Source of the DNA: Macrothele yani
Taxonomy: Eukaryota > Arthropoda > Arachnida > Araneae > Macrothelidae
Assembly (NCBI GenBank): GCA_039090855.1
Contig: CM076995.1
Coordinates: 116,126,770 to 116,190,769 of the forward strand
Direction: 5' to 3'
DNA: 64,000 nucleotides
A program made the translations under genes and the position numbers. Below are positions 22,303 to 31,500 of this stretch, one piece after another. Numbering within the stretch: position 1 is the stretch's first letter; every line of letters begins with the position of its first letter. The notes below the pieces were generated by a model that worked only from the letters and a program-made list of their open reading frames with translations, was not told the DNA's origin and searched no databases.

Positions 22303-22770
22303 AAGTCGACGCACAGCTTGTTGGGCAAGCGGTTGTAGGTGAGCGTGTAGTTCATCGTGAACTACTGAATACTGTGGATCCGACATTTGTAACGAAGAAA
22401 GTAAACCCCGAAGATTGCTGATCGCCATCGCACGAGTAGTAGTGATGGAAAATGAAAGGCGTCGTACCAATAATAGAAGGTCTTGTTTAATGTCGAGCCA
22501 CAGGCGCAGGGCACTCGGAGTAGTAGCTAGTAGAGGTTTCCTAGCAGCAAGGAACTGCTCAACTGTATCGCAGAAAAACCGATCTTGTAAAATTGTATCA
22601 TCGAAACTCCATCCACGACGAGCCGAAGGTGGTGATGGGGAGACACAAACAGATAGAGACACGGCGCTATGATCGGAGGACACTGTAGGGAGGTGCTGTG
22701 CCGAAGTAATAGTGGGAATCCTAACTCTGACAGAATGACTAAATTTCAGCAGGTGTTTCCTTTCCCAGCC
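22303..22770 (-). pseudogene. Endonuclease C-terminus and linker of the same LINE
   Basis: In the same frame as the 950-codon ORF, minus-strand text includes TSAQHLPTVSSDHSAVSLSV. S-D-H-S-A-V is the conserved final block of the apurinic-type endonuclease of LINEs. A helical linker to the RT domain follows (SALRLWLDIKQDLLLLVRR). A TGA at 22300-22302 ends it. Upstream a stop lies at 22771-22773; a shifted frame (PPLLRLRFVYHN) may be more of the endonuclease. The catalytic N-terminal part is missing. Confidence 0.75.
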
Positions 22771-22984
22771 TTACCTCAGCTCCAAAGATAAGGCGATTGT
22801 GATACACAAAGCGTAGACGCAGAAGTGGGGGAGTAAACATGACCTCCTGCGTTTAACGTGGGAAGCCGGCAGGGGTTTCGCTTGCTTCATGTACGGGGAA
22901 ACGTTTCCTCAGAACTTCTTTGGCATGTACTTATCTGCTGGACGAGTTCCAAAATCGTATGCTTTTACTTAGAAACTTGTGACA

Positions 22985-23133
22985 CTTACAACTTCTTAAG
23001 CGGGAAAACTTGAAACATCGTTAAGTGGGAAAAATTAACACTAGCATTATGAGAAAAAAATCGGGACTCTAAAAATAAAACTTCTTAAACGGGAAAACTT
23101 CTTGAGCGGGAACTTCTTAAGTGGGATCCATTG
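22985..23133. repeat. pogo right end with subterminal motif array
   Basis: AACTTCTTAAGCGGGAAAAC, CGTTAAGTGGGAAAAA, AACTTCTTAAACGGGAAAAC, ACTTCTTGAGCGGG and AACTTCTTAAGTGGGATCC give five spaced copies of one motif, the last merging with the terminal repeat. The left end holds the same motif, so both ends carry arrays. Confidence 0.75.
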
Positions 23134-23135
23134 TA

Positions 23136-23513
23136 CATGTAATTTTTTAAATTTGTTTTAGTTGTTTGTACACCAAGATAAAAAGCAGTAGTGAGTCTGA
23201 ATTAATGAGTAATACAAGAGAATTAGTGTTTTAACTTAAAGAGTTATTAATATTCTACTAATGAGGCCAATATTTCTAGGTAATTTATTCGAAAGTATTT
23301 CTATATGTTTAGTCCATCGTAAGTCAGAGGTACGATTCACTCCCAAATAATTAAAAAGCTGTACTACATCAATTATTTTATTTTCGGATAATACGTTTAC
23401 AGTATGGCTCCATTCACATCTCTGGAGAAGACCGTAGCTTTACTTTTAGAAGTGCTCATTGTCCGTTCATTAGTGGTTAGCCAATTTGAGTATAGCTGTA
23501 AGAAAATGTTAGC
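23136..23513 (-). pseudogene. CR1/L2-like LINE reverse-transcriptase fragment, 5' part
   Basis: Minus-strand text VVQLFNYLGVNRTSDLRWTK, then EILSNKLPRNIGLISRI, LYYSLIQTHYCFLSW and NKFKKLHV is the thumb/connection part of a CR1/L2/Jockey-type RT. It joins 15688-15727 (LQNEYIRLIELHS) after the pogo is removed. Two stop codons (for example before VKTLILLYY) are present. Confidence 0.8.
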
Positions 23514-23529
23514 TACGTAGCTTCATTTT

Positions 23530-23956
23530 CAGCAGGGCTCCATGTACCGTCTGTTGTGACACATTACTCCCGTCACCAGCATTCAAATTACCGGCGAATT
23601 ACACCCCAATACCCTTTATCTTAGTTCGTATCATACAGCTTAGTCTTCGTTAACCTCTAGAATTAAAGAGCCGCGGCCGGCCTACGACTCATTGATGCTA
23701 CAGATGAAGGATTGCCGATCTTGCTGTAGGCAATCCTTGCCAGCGGTCCGTGGTTTTTCCCCTCCTCTGACCACTTTTTAAATGCACTAACCAAGGCCGA
23801 CCGTGGGCAACCTAGCCGACCAAGTCCATCCGTCTCGGGCCTTGCCGTCTCGGAAATGCTCTGGTCCAATCGTCTGGACATTACAATTTGGTCGAATTCG
23901 CTGCCTTTACATTCTGAAGAACACGAATAACACTGATTAACAGAGCTCGGTATCAA
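23530..23956 (-). pseudogene. Tc1-like transposase, N-terminal HTH part (split)
   Basis: Minus-strand text EFDQIVMSRRLDQSISETAR, with FKKWSEEGKN, is the first helix-turn-helix of a Tc1 transposase; NAGDGSNVSQQTVHGALLKM belongs to the second. The latter runs straight into the 16-bp duplication (KMKLR) and continues with KMKLR at 13931, showing that the gene was one piece before the LINE landed. Stops and a frameshift lie between the two motifs. Confidence 0.83.
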
Positions 23957-24281
23957 GTGTTATTTACACCGTTTCATGACCTTCACACGTGCTATCGTTT
24001 TCCTGCAGTTGTTTCGGTTTGCTTGAAGACGCGCTGGTCATAATGTATTGGGACTCGATGTATATGTGCAGATACAAAAGCGGGGATCAATTTGCGCGAG
24101 CCGATGGAATTCCCTTTGTGAAGGTGCTGGTTTTATCTCCTGCTTTCTTCCCCTCCCTCCAAATGCCTTCTTTACTTTTTGCATAAGTCAAACTTGAAAA
24201 CTAACGGCAAACATACAATTTAAGCGGTAGCAATTTTCGCATAAAGAACTTGCATATTGCACTGTTAATCCTAATTTGGTA

Positions 24282-25541
24282 CAGGGGTTGGACAGAATAA
24301 TGTGAACACCACGCTCAGCGACGTGACTTTTCATGAAGCTGCGTACGTCGCAATACGCAAAGGTATCCACCACGTTTTTGGTTGTAATAGCTTTGTTTAG
24401 AAACTCAAGGTTCTCTTTTAAGTGCATTTAAAATGTTTTGTTTCAAAATTTCTTTCAGGGTGATGACAAAATGAGCGACTTAACGGACTTCGAAAGAGGG
24501 CTAATTGTTGGTGGCCTGCTAGTTGTTGCTTCCGTGACAACAATCGCCAAGGTGGTGGGGATATCAAGAGCTACCGTGTTTACCGTCGTGACGGCATACC
24601 GTATTCGTGGCAAAACCTCGTCTGCGTAACACAAGAGTGCCCGGAAAACGACCCTGACTGATGGAGATGGGAAAAAATTAAAGAGAATTGTTACCCATGA
24701 CAAGAAGACCACGGCGCCGAAAATTAGTGCGGAGCTAAATCTTCATCTCCAGACTCCAGTATCAACGAAAACAGTCCGCATGGAAATGCACGAACAAGAC
24801 ATTCATGGCAGAGCTGCTATTGCAAAACCTCTGGTGACCCGGGTGAATGCACAACGGCGAGGGCAGTGGTGCCAGGAGCATACAACATGGACTTCCAATG
24901 CATAGAAGCGTATAATGTGGTCGGATGAATCCGCATTAACACTATTCCTCATCGCAGGACGTATTTACGTGTGGATAACACCATCAGAAACGTACAACCC
25001 AGACTGTCTGCTCCCAAAAGTGCAGCATGGTGGTAGGTCTGTCATATTCTGGGCGGTCATATCGTGGTTTTCAGCAGGTGCCCTGATCGCCTTGAAGGGA
25101 CGGATGACTGGCAGAGCGTATGAAACAATTTTGGCCGACCAAGTCCATCCGATGGCTCAGGCATTGTTTCCTGCAGGGGATTCCATGTATCAAGATGATA
25201 ACGTCCCAATTCACAGAGCTCCGAATGCCTAATCATGGTTTGAGGAACATGAGGACGAACTTTCACACCTTCCTTGGCCTCCCCAATCACCAGACTTAAA
25301 CATCATCGAGCCACTGTGGTCTGTGTTGGAAAACAGAGTAAGATCCCGTTATCCTCTTCTTGCATCTCTCAAGGACCTTGAGCAGTTTCTGTATGAAGAA
25401 TGGTGTAACATCCCACTAACACCATCCAGGATTTGTATGAGTCAATTCCAAGGAAGATCCAGGCGGTTTTGGGTGGTTCCACACCCTACTAGGTATAAAC
25501 TTTCTTTTCCTAGGTGTTCACATTATTCTGCCCAACAACTG
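24282..25541 (+). mobile_element. Tc1-like DNA transposon, 1260 bp
   Basis: Inverted ends CAGGGGTTGGACAGAATAAT (left) and CAGTTGTTGGGCAGAATAAT (right, minus strand) continue in common with GTGAACACC. TA flanks both ends (24280-24281; 25542-25543). It starts only about 220 bp beyond the nest of 12907-24060 and holds one transposase gene on the plus strand. Confidence 0.94.
24471..25492 (+). pseudogene. Tc1-like transposase, three stops and one frameshift
   Basis: Starts at MSDLTDFERGLIVGGLL, the first HTH, with KVVGISRATVFTVVTAYRIR; second HTH near KLKRIVTHDKKTTAPKISAE. First catalytic Asp in IMWSDESALTLF, second in YQDDNVPIHRA, Glu in PDLNIIEPLWSVLENRV; I count 36 residues between the last two. 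Length about 340 codons, normal. In-frame stops follow GKTSSA, WTSNA and HRAPNA, and a single-base shift near 25425 moves the C-terminus into the frame reading SIPRKIQAVLGGSTPY, stop at 25490-25492. All three catalytic residues survive. Confidence 0.92.
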
Positions 25542-25543
25542 TA

Positions 25544-26989
25544 TGTAGTGGTGGTAATGAATGACTCGGAGCATCCAGATCTTGCTGTCGACAATCCGAT
25601 AATGTTCTGTGTTCACGATAACTCTGGAAAATTCGGTAACCCAGTGGTTAACAGCAGCAAAAAAATTAATAGAGGCATGCAGGTCAAGACCTGGTTTCAA
25701 CGATCACGTCTGATGAAATATTAAAACAAGAAAAAAAAAATTCAAATTTAGGATGTTCCTTAAGTTTTGTAGTAAGAAAAATTGGAAGCTGTGCATAGAG
25801 AACTTTTTCAGATTCGAAAGGAAATTATCCTTTAGGAAACAGTGATATCGGGTCAAATGCAGACATTGATTTCACCCAGGAGAAAACTGTGCGCTACGAA
25901 AAAATAGAAAATCTATGGAAAATGTAGGTCATGTTTATCTTTGTATCCGATATCGAAATAGCACTTTCAAATCTACTCTTTAGAAGCGGAGTTATCGTAT
26001 ACGTTGACGGACAGAAAAATGGATGGTGGGAGAGGCAAAAAGATAAACAATTTTTTGACGTATCCATGGCAAATGAGCGCTAAAAATACGTTGTTGTTTT
26101 TGCGGTTTACTCAGAGAAACGTTTAGTTTCTAGAAATAATTTTGTATCTAGAAAGCTAATTTCCAAAACACGTCAGTTATCCGTTTTTACGGTTTACTCA
26201 AAAACAATTTGTTTATAGAAACGAAATTTTGTATCAAGAAATCGTCATGAATTTTAGAATGTGCTTGAATATGTATCTGTTTTCTAGAAATAAAAGATTT
26301 CATCACGTAAACAAATCAGATTGCATCTCTTCAAGGGAAGCAATTTATGTTGGGAGTTTTTCTGATAACCTTTTGATGTTTCTTCCATAACTCTTAGGGG
26401 ATGTTTAACATCTCTGTAAAAACAGTGCACAAATATCTCTTAACAGAAGTGAACAAATCGATTCAGAAAATATTGCGAATGTTTATGTCTGTCTTCGCGA
26501 CGGTTTGTTTTGCTTTATGAAAATGAGAAGAATAAAGCAAAGATGTAATTGGTTTACTCGCCGTTGTTAGTTGGAAATTAAAAAGAACACCTGCGCTCCG
26601 ACAGCATATAACCTCGACTGGATACGTTCTGGTTCCTTTTGTTTAACGCCGGCAGCAAAGCCTTATGTAAATAACTCTGGTGGGTGAACGAGAGTTCAAT
26701 TTTTGGATCGTTGACTTAGCTGAAGCATTGAGAGAGGAAGGAGTAATGTGTGGTGAGGAAGGTCACGATAAAAGGTGAAAAGGTCAGCCCCTTTTTGTCT
26801 CGAAAAGACGTGTAAACATCGCTCGGTGTAAAAGTGTCGAACGGTGACGGAATTCGCCTAAGAAGATAAAACTGTTTGTTATTTTTATTCTTGCTCGGAT
26901 TTACCACTAAGATTACAGCTCCGTGAAAATAAAGGAACCGCTATGCGTTAATTTGATTAAACAATAACTCCTTTTGTGGAAAAGTGTTC
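25544..26989. other. AT-rich spacer
   Basis: No element end or credible open frame. TTTCTAGAAATAA-like words recur at about 26125, 26150 and 26280 without a clear period. Confidence 0.5.
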
Positions 26990-27208
26990 TTTTTTTGTTT
27001 TGGGGTTGAATGGCCACTATGAGCAATTCTAAGGTCTATAAAGCAGACTCCTGTTCCTAATTTGGGGCCACTGCTTCCAGAGAATGGGGAGAGCCAGTGC
27101 GAAAAGCCAAACACAAAACCCCATGCCTCACTTGAGACTCGAACCCTGACCCTCTCGGAAGAACGGTCAGAAGCCAGTGCTTAGATCACTGCACCACCGT
27201 GGCGGAGG
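26990..27208 (-). repeat. SINE, full length, old
   Basis: Minus orientation: GGGGTTGAATGGCCACTATG, CTAATTTGGGGCCACTG, GGGAGAGCCAGTGCG, then the antisense B box GACTCGAACCCTGAC and antisense A box GATCACTGCACCACCGTGG. All parts of the family are present but diverged. Confidence 0.85.
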
Positions 27209-27429
27209 TCTAAGCAAGTACGTTTTTGGTTATAAATAAGTCTTTTGTCAAAACGAGTTAATCAGTTGCTGTTGCGTGACGTGGAACAAAATTATTTGAG
27301 AATTATAATTATTGTAAACAGCTTATTAGTCATGTGCCACGCAAATGATTTATCATACAGTATGTATAGATTAAATTGAATATAGAATGCTTGTGCGATA
27401 AGAAACTGAGACGTCCTTTGAGTGCTGTT

Positions 27430-27611
27430 GACTTCTTGACCCATTCGTCCGAGATGGGTTGGGCTTCGAATCCCGGTGAGGCATGGATGTCGTGACGGCA
27501 CTAGCTAGCTCTCTCCTTTCCCTGGAACCAGTGGCACTAAATTAGCGACGGGCGACTGCTTATAGCCCTTTGAGTTGCCCCCGGTGGTCTTAAACCTTCA
27601 ATAAAAAAGAG
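27430..27611 (+). repeat. SINE, 5' truncated
   Basis: Begins about at CCATTCGTCCGAGATGGGTT, keeps the B box (GGCTTCGAATCCCGG), the body (CCCTGGAACCAGTGGCACTA, GCGACGGGCGACTGCTTATA) and an A-rich tail. The A box is lost. Confidence 0.82.
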
Positions 27612-28176
27612 AGAGAGACTTCTTGACTGTATCTGTTCTAATTTATAGTGATGAGAACTCATTTTCGGTTTCGTCCTTGGCGTTGCGTCAAAACTGTTTT
27701 TGATAAGCATTTTCGACGAGATTTTCGACCAGATACGCAACAATATTATTGTGATAACTAATGTGGAGCGCATGTGTTTACTGTATTTTTTTTTCCAATT
27801 TTTGTTTAGCGACTTTATGAGTATCTATGGATATTGAGAATTGACTATTTTAAAGGTAAGACTACTGGCTCATAGTGAAGGAGAAATACAGAGCAAGGAA
27901 AAACAAACTAAAATTCATGTTTTACCTAGGATACGAAACAAGATCCTGCAGTAAGAAAATCCAGAATCCTGCATTCAACAGTGATCTGGGTCACTTTATA
28001 GGGACGGAACTAATATTGCTAACAATCTCATCTGTAGAAATGGATTTGTCTTTTTCTATTACTTCTTTTTTTGGCAGTTTAATGGCTCTCTTGACATGAA
28101 TATCGGTGCCTATGCAGAGATATCATCCGTATTTTGTGTTTCCGCCGACAGGTGAGAATCAAAACTGAAAAACATA
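27612..28176. other. Spacer, nothing recognised
   Basis: The 74-codon frame at 27875-28099 has no motif that I know. Confidence 0.5.
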
Positions 28177-28972
28177 CATAACTTGTCCCAAAACAACTGA
28201 GAATGTTTTTGGCACGAGTCTCGAAAAAACGGCAGTCGTTGTAGTAATTATAGCAACCGACCACACCTGTTTATCACGCATGTGTCGTTGCTAGTGCGCA
28301 GTTTAATAAGCTTTGTTTCGTGAACCCCTAACAAGTAAATGCTTTCGCGCTGTGATATTTCGAAAAACTAAATGTGAAAGAGGAACAAAGATGCGCTATC
28401 AAATTTTGCTGTCGAGTTAAGAAGCCTGTTGGTTAGACTTTCCGTCTTATGAAAGAGGCTGAAAAGATAATGTTCCAGGAAAATCAACAATTTACGGATG
28501 GCATAAGAAATTTACGGATGGTCGTGAGACGGAGGCTGTAATTGCGCATGGAGGAAGATCTTCAATGAGTGTTACAAAGGTAAACATCAATAGAACAGGT
28601 GTTGTTATACGGGAAGACAGACACCTATCAATTAGAGATATCGAAGGTATATTTCACATTTCAAAATTATCAATTCACAGACTTTTAACCGAGCATTTGG
28701 GTATGAAACGAGTTTGTTCAACTTGGGTTCGCCATTTCTTTTAATGTCCGTCCCAATGCAAGACCACACATGGCCAGCTCTGTCGTTTCTTTTTTGGAGA
28801 AAATGAATATTAAGTTGATTCCCCAACCTGCATATAGTGCAGACTTGTCACCATGTGGCTTCTGGTTGTTCCCCATTTTAAAAAAGTCATTATGGGGGAC
28901 GATAATTTGAGTTTGATCAACAACTTATTACAGCTGCGCAGGGATGCTTCAATACCATTCCAAAAGAAGAAT

Positions 28973-29187
28973 CGCCGCCCCTGTGGCGCAGTGGTCTAAG
29001 ATCTCTTTTGATCTCTCGTCCGAGATCGGTCCGAGTTCAAATCAGGGTGAGGCATGGATGTTGTGTTTGTCTTACGGCAATGGTTCTCTCCCTTCCCTAA
29101 AACCAGTCACCCTAAATTAGGGACGGGCGATTGCTTAAAGCCCATTGAGTTGCTCGCGGTGGTCGTTAAACTTCCAATCAAAGAAAG
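28973..29187 (+). repeat. SINE, first of a tandem pair
   Basis: Full family structure: A box TGGCGCAGTGGTCTAAG, weak B box GAGTTCAAATCAGGG, body GGCATGGATGTTGTGTTTGT, 3' end GGTGGTCGTTAAACTTCCAA and a short A-rich tail. The mariner codons just before it end AAAAGAAGAAT. Confidence 0.88.
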
Positions 29188-29188
29188 A

Positions 29189-29414
29189 GTTGCCGCCCCG
29201 GTGACGCAGTGGTCTAAGCGATGGCTTCTGATCTCTCGTCCGAGATATCTCCGGTTTCGAATCCCGGTGAGGCATGGATGTTGTGTTTGTCTTACGGCAC
29301 TGGCTCTCTCTCCCTTCCCTGAAACCAGTGGCCCTAAATTAGGGACGCGCGGATGCTTATAGCCCATTGAGTTGCTCACGGTGGTCGTTAAACACTCAAT
29401 CAAAAGAAAAAAAA
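29189..29414 (+). repeat. SINE, second of a tandem pair
   Basis: A box TGACGCAGTGGTCTAAGC, B box GGTTTCGAATCCCGG, full body and an A-rich tail ending ..AAAAAGAAT, which repeats the AAAGAAGAAT before the first copy. The pair is therefore either one insertion of a dimer or a second SINE that landed at the tail of the first. Confidence 0.88.
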
Positions 29415-29617
29415 AGAATTCCAGAAGACATTGAAAAAGTGGGAGGAGCGTTGGGACACCTGTATTCCATGCAATGGACAGTATTTCGGAAAAGATGACC
29501 AATTCTTTGATAATTAACGTACGCATACTTTTTTATAAAAAATATTATCAGTTGTTTTGGGACAACTCTTGTACTTAATATCCATGTCACAGCCAGGTCT
29601 CCAGTTCTGGGAGTTAG

Positions 29618-29705
29618 CTACCCCGGTTCCCGATTGGTCTGAGGCGCTGAGTTCAAACCATTCGTCCGAGATGTACCCAAATTCGAGTTCCGGATGATGG
29701 CATTG
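29618..29705 (+). repeat. SINE head fragment, very old
   Basis: ACCCCGGTTCCCGATTGGTC, CCATTCGTCCGAGATGTACC and AATTCGAGTTCCGGATGATG follow the head of the family with many changes. The body is missing after GGCATTG. Confidence 0.55.
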
Positions 29706-29824
29706 CTGATTGCTATGGATAAAAGTACCTATTATAGACTAAAATGTGATACAAAATGCACTATATTGACAAACGCCACCGGACACCTAGAAGAGAAAAA
29801 CAACATAGCATTTATTGACATACA

Positions 29825-30176
29825 TTAGTACGGTGTCTGTCCACCTTTGGCCTTAATGCATGCACGGACCCTTCGAGACATGCTTTCGACAAGGTTTTGG
29901 AACACAGCGATGGGTATGCGCTTCCGTTTAGTACATAATGCTGCCGCTAACTGTTGCTTAGTAGTAGGCCTTACTTCAAAACTTCTTATGCGGCGCTCTA
30001 ATTCATCACATATAGGTGCTCTATGGGATTAAGATCAGGGCTCTGTGTTGGCCAGTCCATACACGACACGGAATTGTCGTCAAACCACGCCGTAACGGTC
30101 TTTGCTTTATGGCTCGGTGCATTATCCTGCTAGCACCAACAAGGCTCGGTTTCTTAGTATTGCCACAGACACGCAT
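29825..30176 (-). pseudogene. Tc1-like transposase, C-terminal part (split)
   Basis: Minus-strand text QDNAPSHKAKTVTAWFDDNS and DWPTQSPDLNPIEHLYV carries the second catalytic Asp and the Glu, with 34 residues between them by my count (DD34E). It ends AKGGQTPY-like at a TAA (29825-29827). A stop precedes QDN and a frameshift follows the Glu. Confidence 0.85.
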
Positions 30177-31242
30177 GTTTTCTGCTCCGTACATTTAGTC
30201 TTGCTTGTGCTCTCTTCGGTGTTTCCAGTATCTATTTTTGTGTGTGTGAGTTCCGTGAAGGTTCCACGATTCTGCTCGTATCCCTGCCAAGTCGGTGAGT
30301 GATCATTTTGTTAAGTTATCTTCGTTTTATTGTCTTGGCCGAGTCGGCCAAGACGTGAATTCTGCTTCGCCATTGTGGATGGCTACATCGGGAGAGGTCG
30401 ACGTCCCAGCCCTTGCTTCTGATAACGATTTTCCACCTCTTCCACCATCCACCAATGGCGGGCCTGCTCCGACAAGCCTCTCCTCTCCTAACCGTAGTTC
30501 AGCTACCCTATCAGCTAATCCTACTTCTACGTCACTGAGTGGTGATCAACAACCTTCCCAGCAGGTAACAGAAGAGGCGATGGACGTTTCACTTTCGTCA
30601 GTGGTCTCTACGTCATCACACTGCCCAGCCACTCCACATGCAGCAGTCGTTTCGAAGAAATCTTCTCCTCCTTCTGCGTCGGCTTCTATCAAAGGCCCTT
30701 ATCAGATGAAGTGTGATAACTCCAACTTCTTCGTCGATCTTCCAGCAACTTCGCCAGCTGGCCAGCACTTCCTTAGTAAAGTTGACCTCGGCGTTGCCTT
30801 CCCTGCTCTAAGCTCACTGCGTACAGCGCAGCACTTCGTTTACTCTTCCCGAAGTCAGCCGTCACACACGTAGGCCGGAAAGATGGCAAAGTAACCGCAT
30901 ATTTTTCTGATCCCAAATTTGCACTTCAAGTTATAAATAATGGACCTTCTATTGGTCACCGCTATATTAATGCTGATCCTGCCTCCCACATGCCTACTGT
31001 TCTGAGTTTTTCCCCAGTCCCGCCAGAAATTTATGACGAACTTTTACTGTTCATTGCGCAAAACTTTGGACGTATAGTTGGTACAATCACCATCTTCTCC
31101 TCTTTCCCTACCCAGCCGGAAGATCGTTAACTTCTTGGCCTACGGCGAAATGAAAGAGTTGTTTGTCCGTCTGATGAAGCGAAACTACGAGTTCTACCCA
31201 AGTTCAGTATTCGTTGTGATACGCACATCCGTGATATCAACA

Positions 31243-31320
31243 TTACTATCGGAACTATATGTTCTATCTTACTATCGGAACTATATGTTCTATCTTACTA
31301 TCGGAACTATATGTTCTATG
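31243..31320. repeat. Three tandem 26-bp units in ORF1
   Basis: The unit TTACTATCGGAACTATATGT plus TCTAT(C/G) repeats at 31243, 31269 and 31295 with almost no divergence. 26 is not a multiple of 3, so the expansion itself disrupts the ORF1 frame just before the zinc knuckle. Confidence 0.9.
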
Positions 31321-31416
31321 TGAAGGTTATGGACACCCTCGTGCGTTATGTCCACATCGCACTTCTACTACAACTTCGATGGCCCAAACACCGTCTACTT
31401 CAGCACAAGCCAAAAG

Positions 31417-31500
31417 CAAAAGTAGCACTACAGCCGTTGGTCAATGCGCTACTTCAGACAAAAGTAGCACTACAGCCGTTGGTCAACGCGTGACTTCGCA
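31417..31500. repeat. Two tandem 42-bp units in ORF1
   Basis: CAAAAGTAGCACTACAGCCG starts units at 31417 and 31459; each continues TTGGTCAA(T/C)GCG. 42 is a multiple of 3, so this duplication preserves the frame (SSTTAVGQ repeated). Confidence 0.9.

Larger units (their letters stand above)
17535..22900 (-). mobile_element. Tx1/L1-like LINE inside the pogo element
   Basis: A 5'-truncated LINE in minus orientation: endonuclease remnant (to about 22710 or beyond), a large ORF2, and about 1.86 kb of 3' untranslated sequence ending near an AATAAA (minus strand, about 17545). I could not find a clear target duplication, so both ends are approximate; the right end lies between 22735 and 22960. It separates the pogo terminal repeat from the pogo start codon and is therefore the latest insertion in the nest. 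Confidence 0.8.
15730..23133 (-). mobile_element. pogo/Tigger-like DNA transposon, split by a LINE
   Basis: Ends CAGTGGATCCCGCTTAAGAAG (left) and, on the minus strand, CAATGGATCCCACTTAAGAAG (right) are flanked by TA at 15728-15729 and 23134-23135. Removing 15730-23133 and one TA restores the reading KLHVLQNEY in the host LINE, proving the boundaries. The element's own DNA is 15730 to about 17535 and about 22900-23133, roughly 2 kb; the rest is a Tx1/L1-like LINE. Confidence 0.93.
13932..23513 (-). mobile_element. CR1/L2-like LINE, 3' end, split by two insertions
   Basis: The LINE's own sequence is 23513-23136, 15727-15688 and 14516-13932, read on the minus strand. It inserted into the Tc1 shell with a 16-bp target duplication, TACGCAGCTTCATTTT (13916-13931) and TACGTAGCTTCATTTT (23514-23529). 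It ends in an (AAAT)n-type tail on the minus strand. It is 5' truncated, beginning in the reverse-transcriptase thumb. Its reading is continuous across both later insertions once these are removed. Confidence 0.88.
12907..24060 (-). mobile_element. Tc1-like element, outer shell of a five-element nest
   Basis: The left end CACCGAAGAGCCAAAATATT at 12907 (TA at 12905-12906) pairs with a diverged right end read on the minus strand from 24060 (CATCGAGTCCCAATACATTA; TA at 24061-24062). The element's own DNA is only 12907-13931 and 23530-24060, about 1.5 kb including an expanded minisatellite. The remaining 9.6 kb is a LINE insertion with a 16-bp target duplication. Transposase text continues across the insertion in the right order, which shows that both halves belong to one element. 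Confidence 0.85.
28370..29515 (+). pseudogene. mariner transposase, deleted and SINE-interrupted
   Basis: N-terminal text KEEQRCAIKFCCRVKKPVG and TFRLMKEAEK, then KVNINRTGVVIREDRHLSIR with IHRLLTEHLGMKRVCSTWV, is the mariner HTH region. At about 28741 the sequence jumps to NARPHMASSVVSFLEKM and AYSADLSPCGFWLFP, so the segment with the first catalytic Asp is deleted. The third catalytic position is Gly (SPCGFW where an Asp is expected). After NTIPKEE at 28972 the SINE pair intervenes, and the frame resumes at 29415 with FQKTLKKWEERWDTCIPCNG. Stops and frameshifts are also present. The order and frame across the SINEs are preserved. Confidence 0.88.
28177..29571 (+). mobile_element. mariner element, middle deleted, carrying two SINEs
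   Basis: Inverted ends share the core TTGTCCCAAAACAACTGA and a T-rich extension, with TA outside at 28175-28176 and 29572-29573. The element proper is about 950 bp, shorter than a full mariner because the middle of the transposase is deleted near 28741. Two SINEs in tandem (28973-29414) sit inside the C-terminal coding region. Confidence 0.88.

Noticed and set aside
19514..22672. Arg/Glu-rich plus-strand frames (for example 20056-20367, 21988-22224)
   Set aside because: They are antisense shadows of the 950-codon ORF2 on the minus strand.
29054..29362. 102-codon frame and similar frames at 38068-38535, 40073-40279, 46252-46437 and 48068-48304
   Set aside because: All are readings through the SINE consensus (recurring SNSMGYKQSPVPNLG); the SINE does not encode protein.
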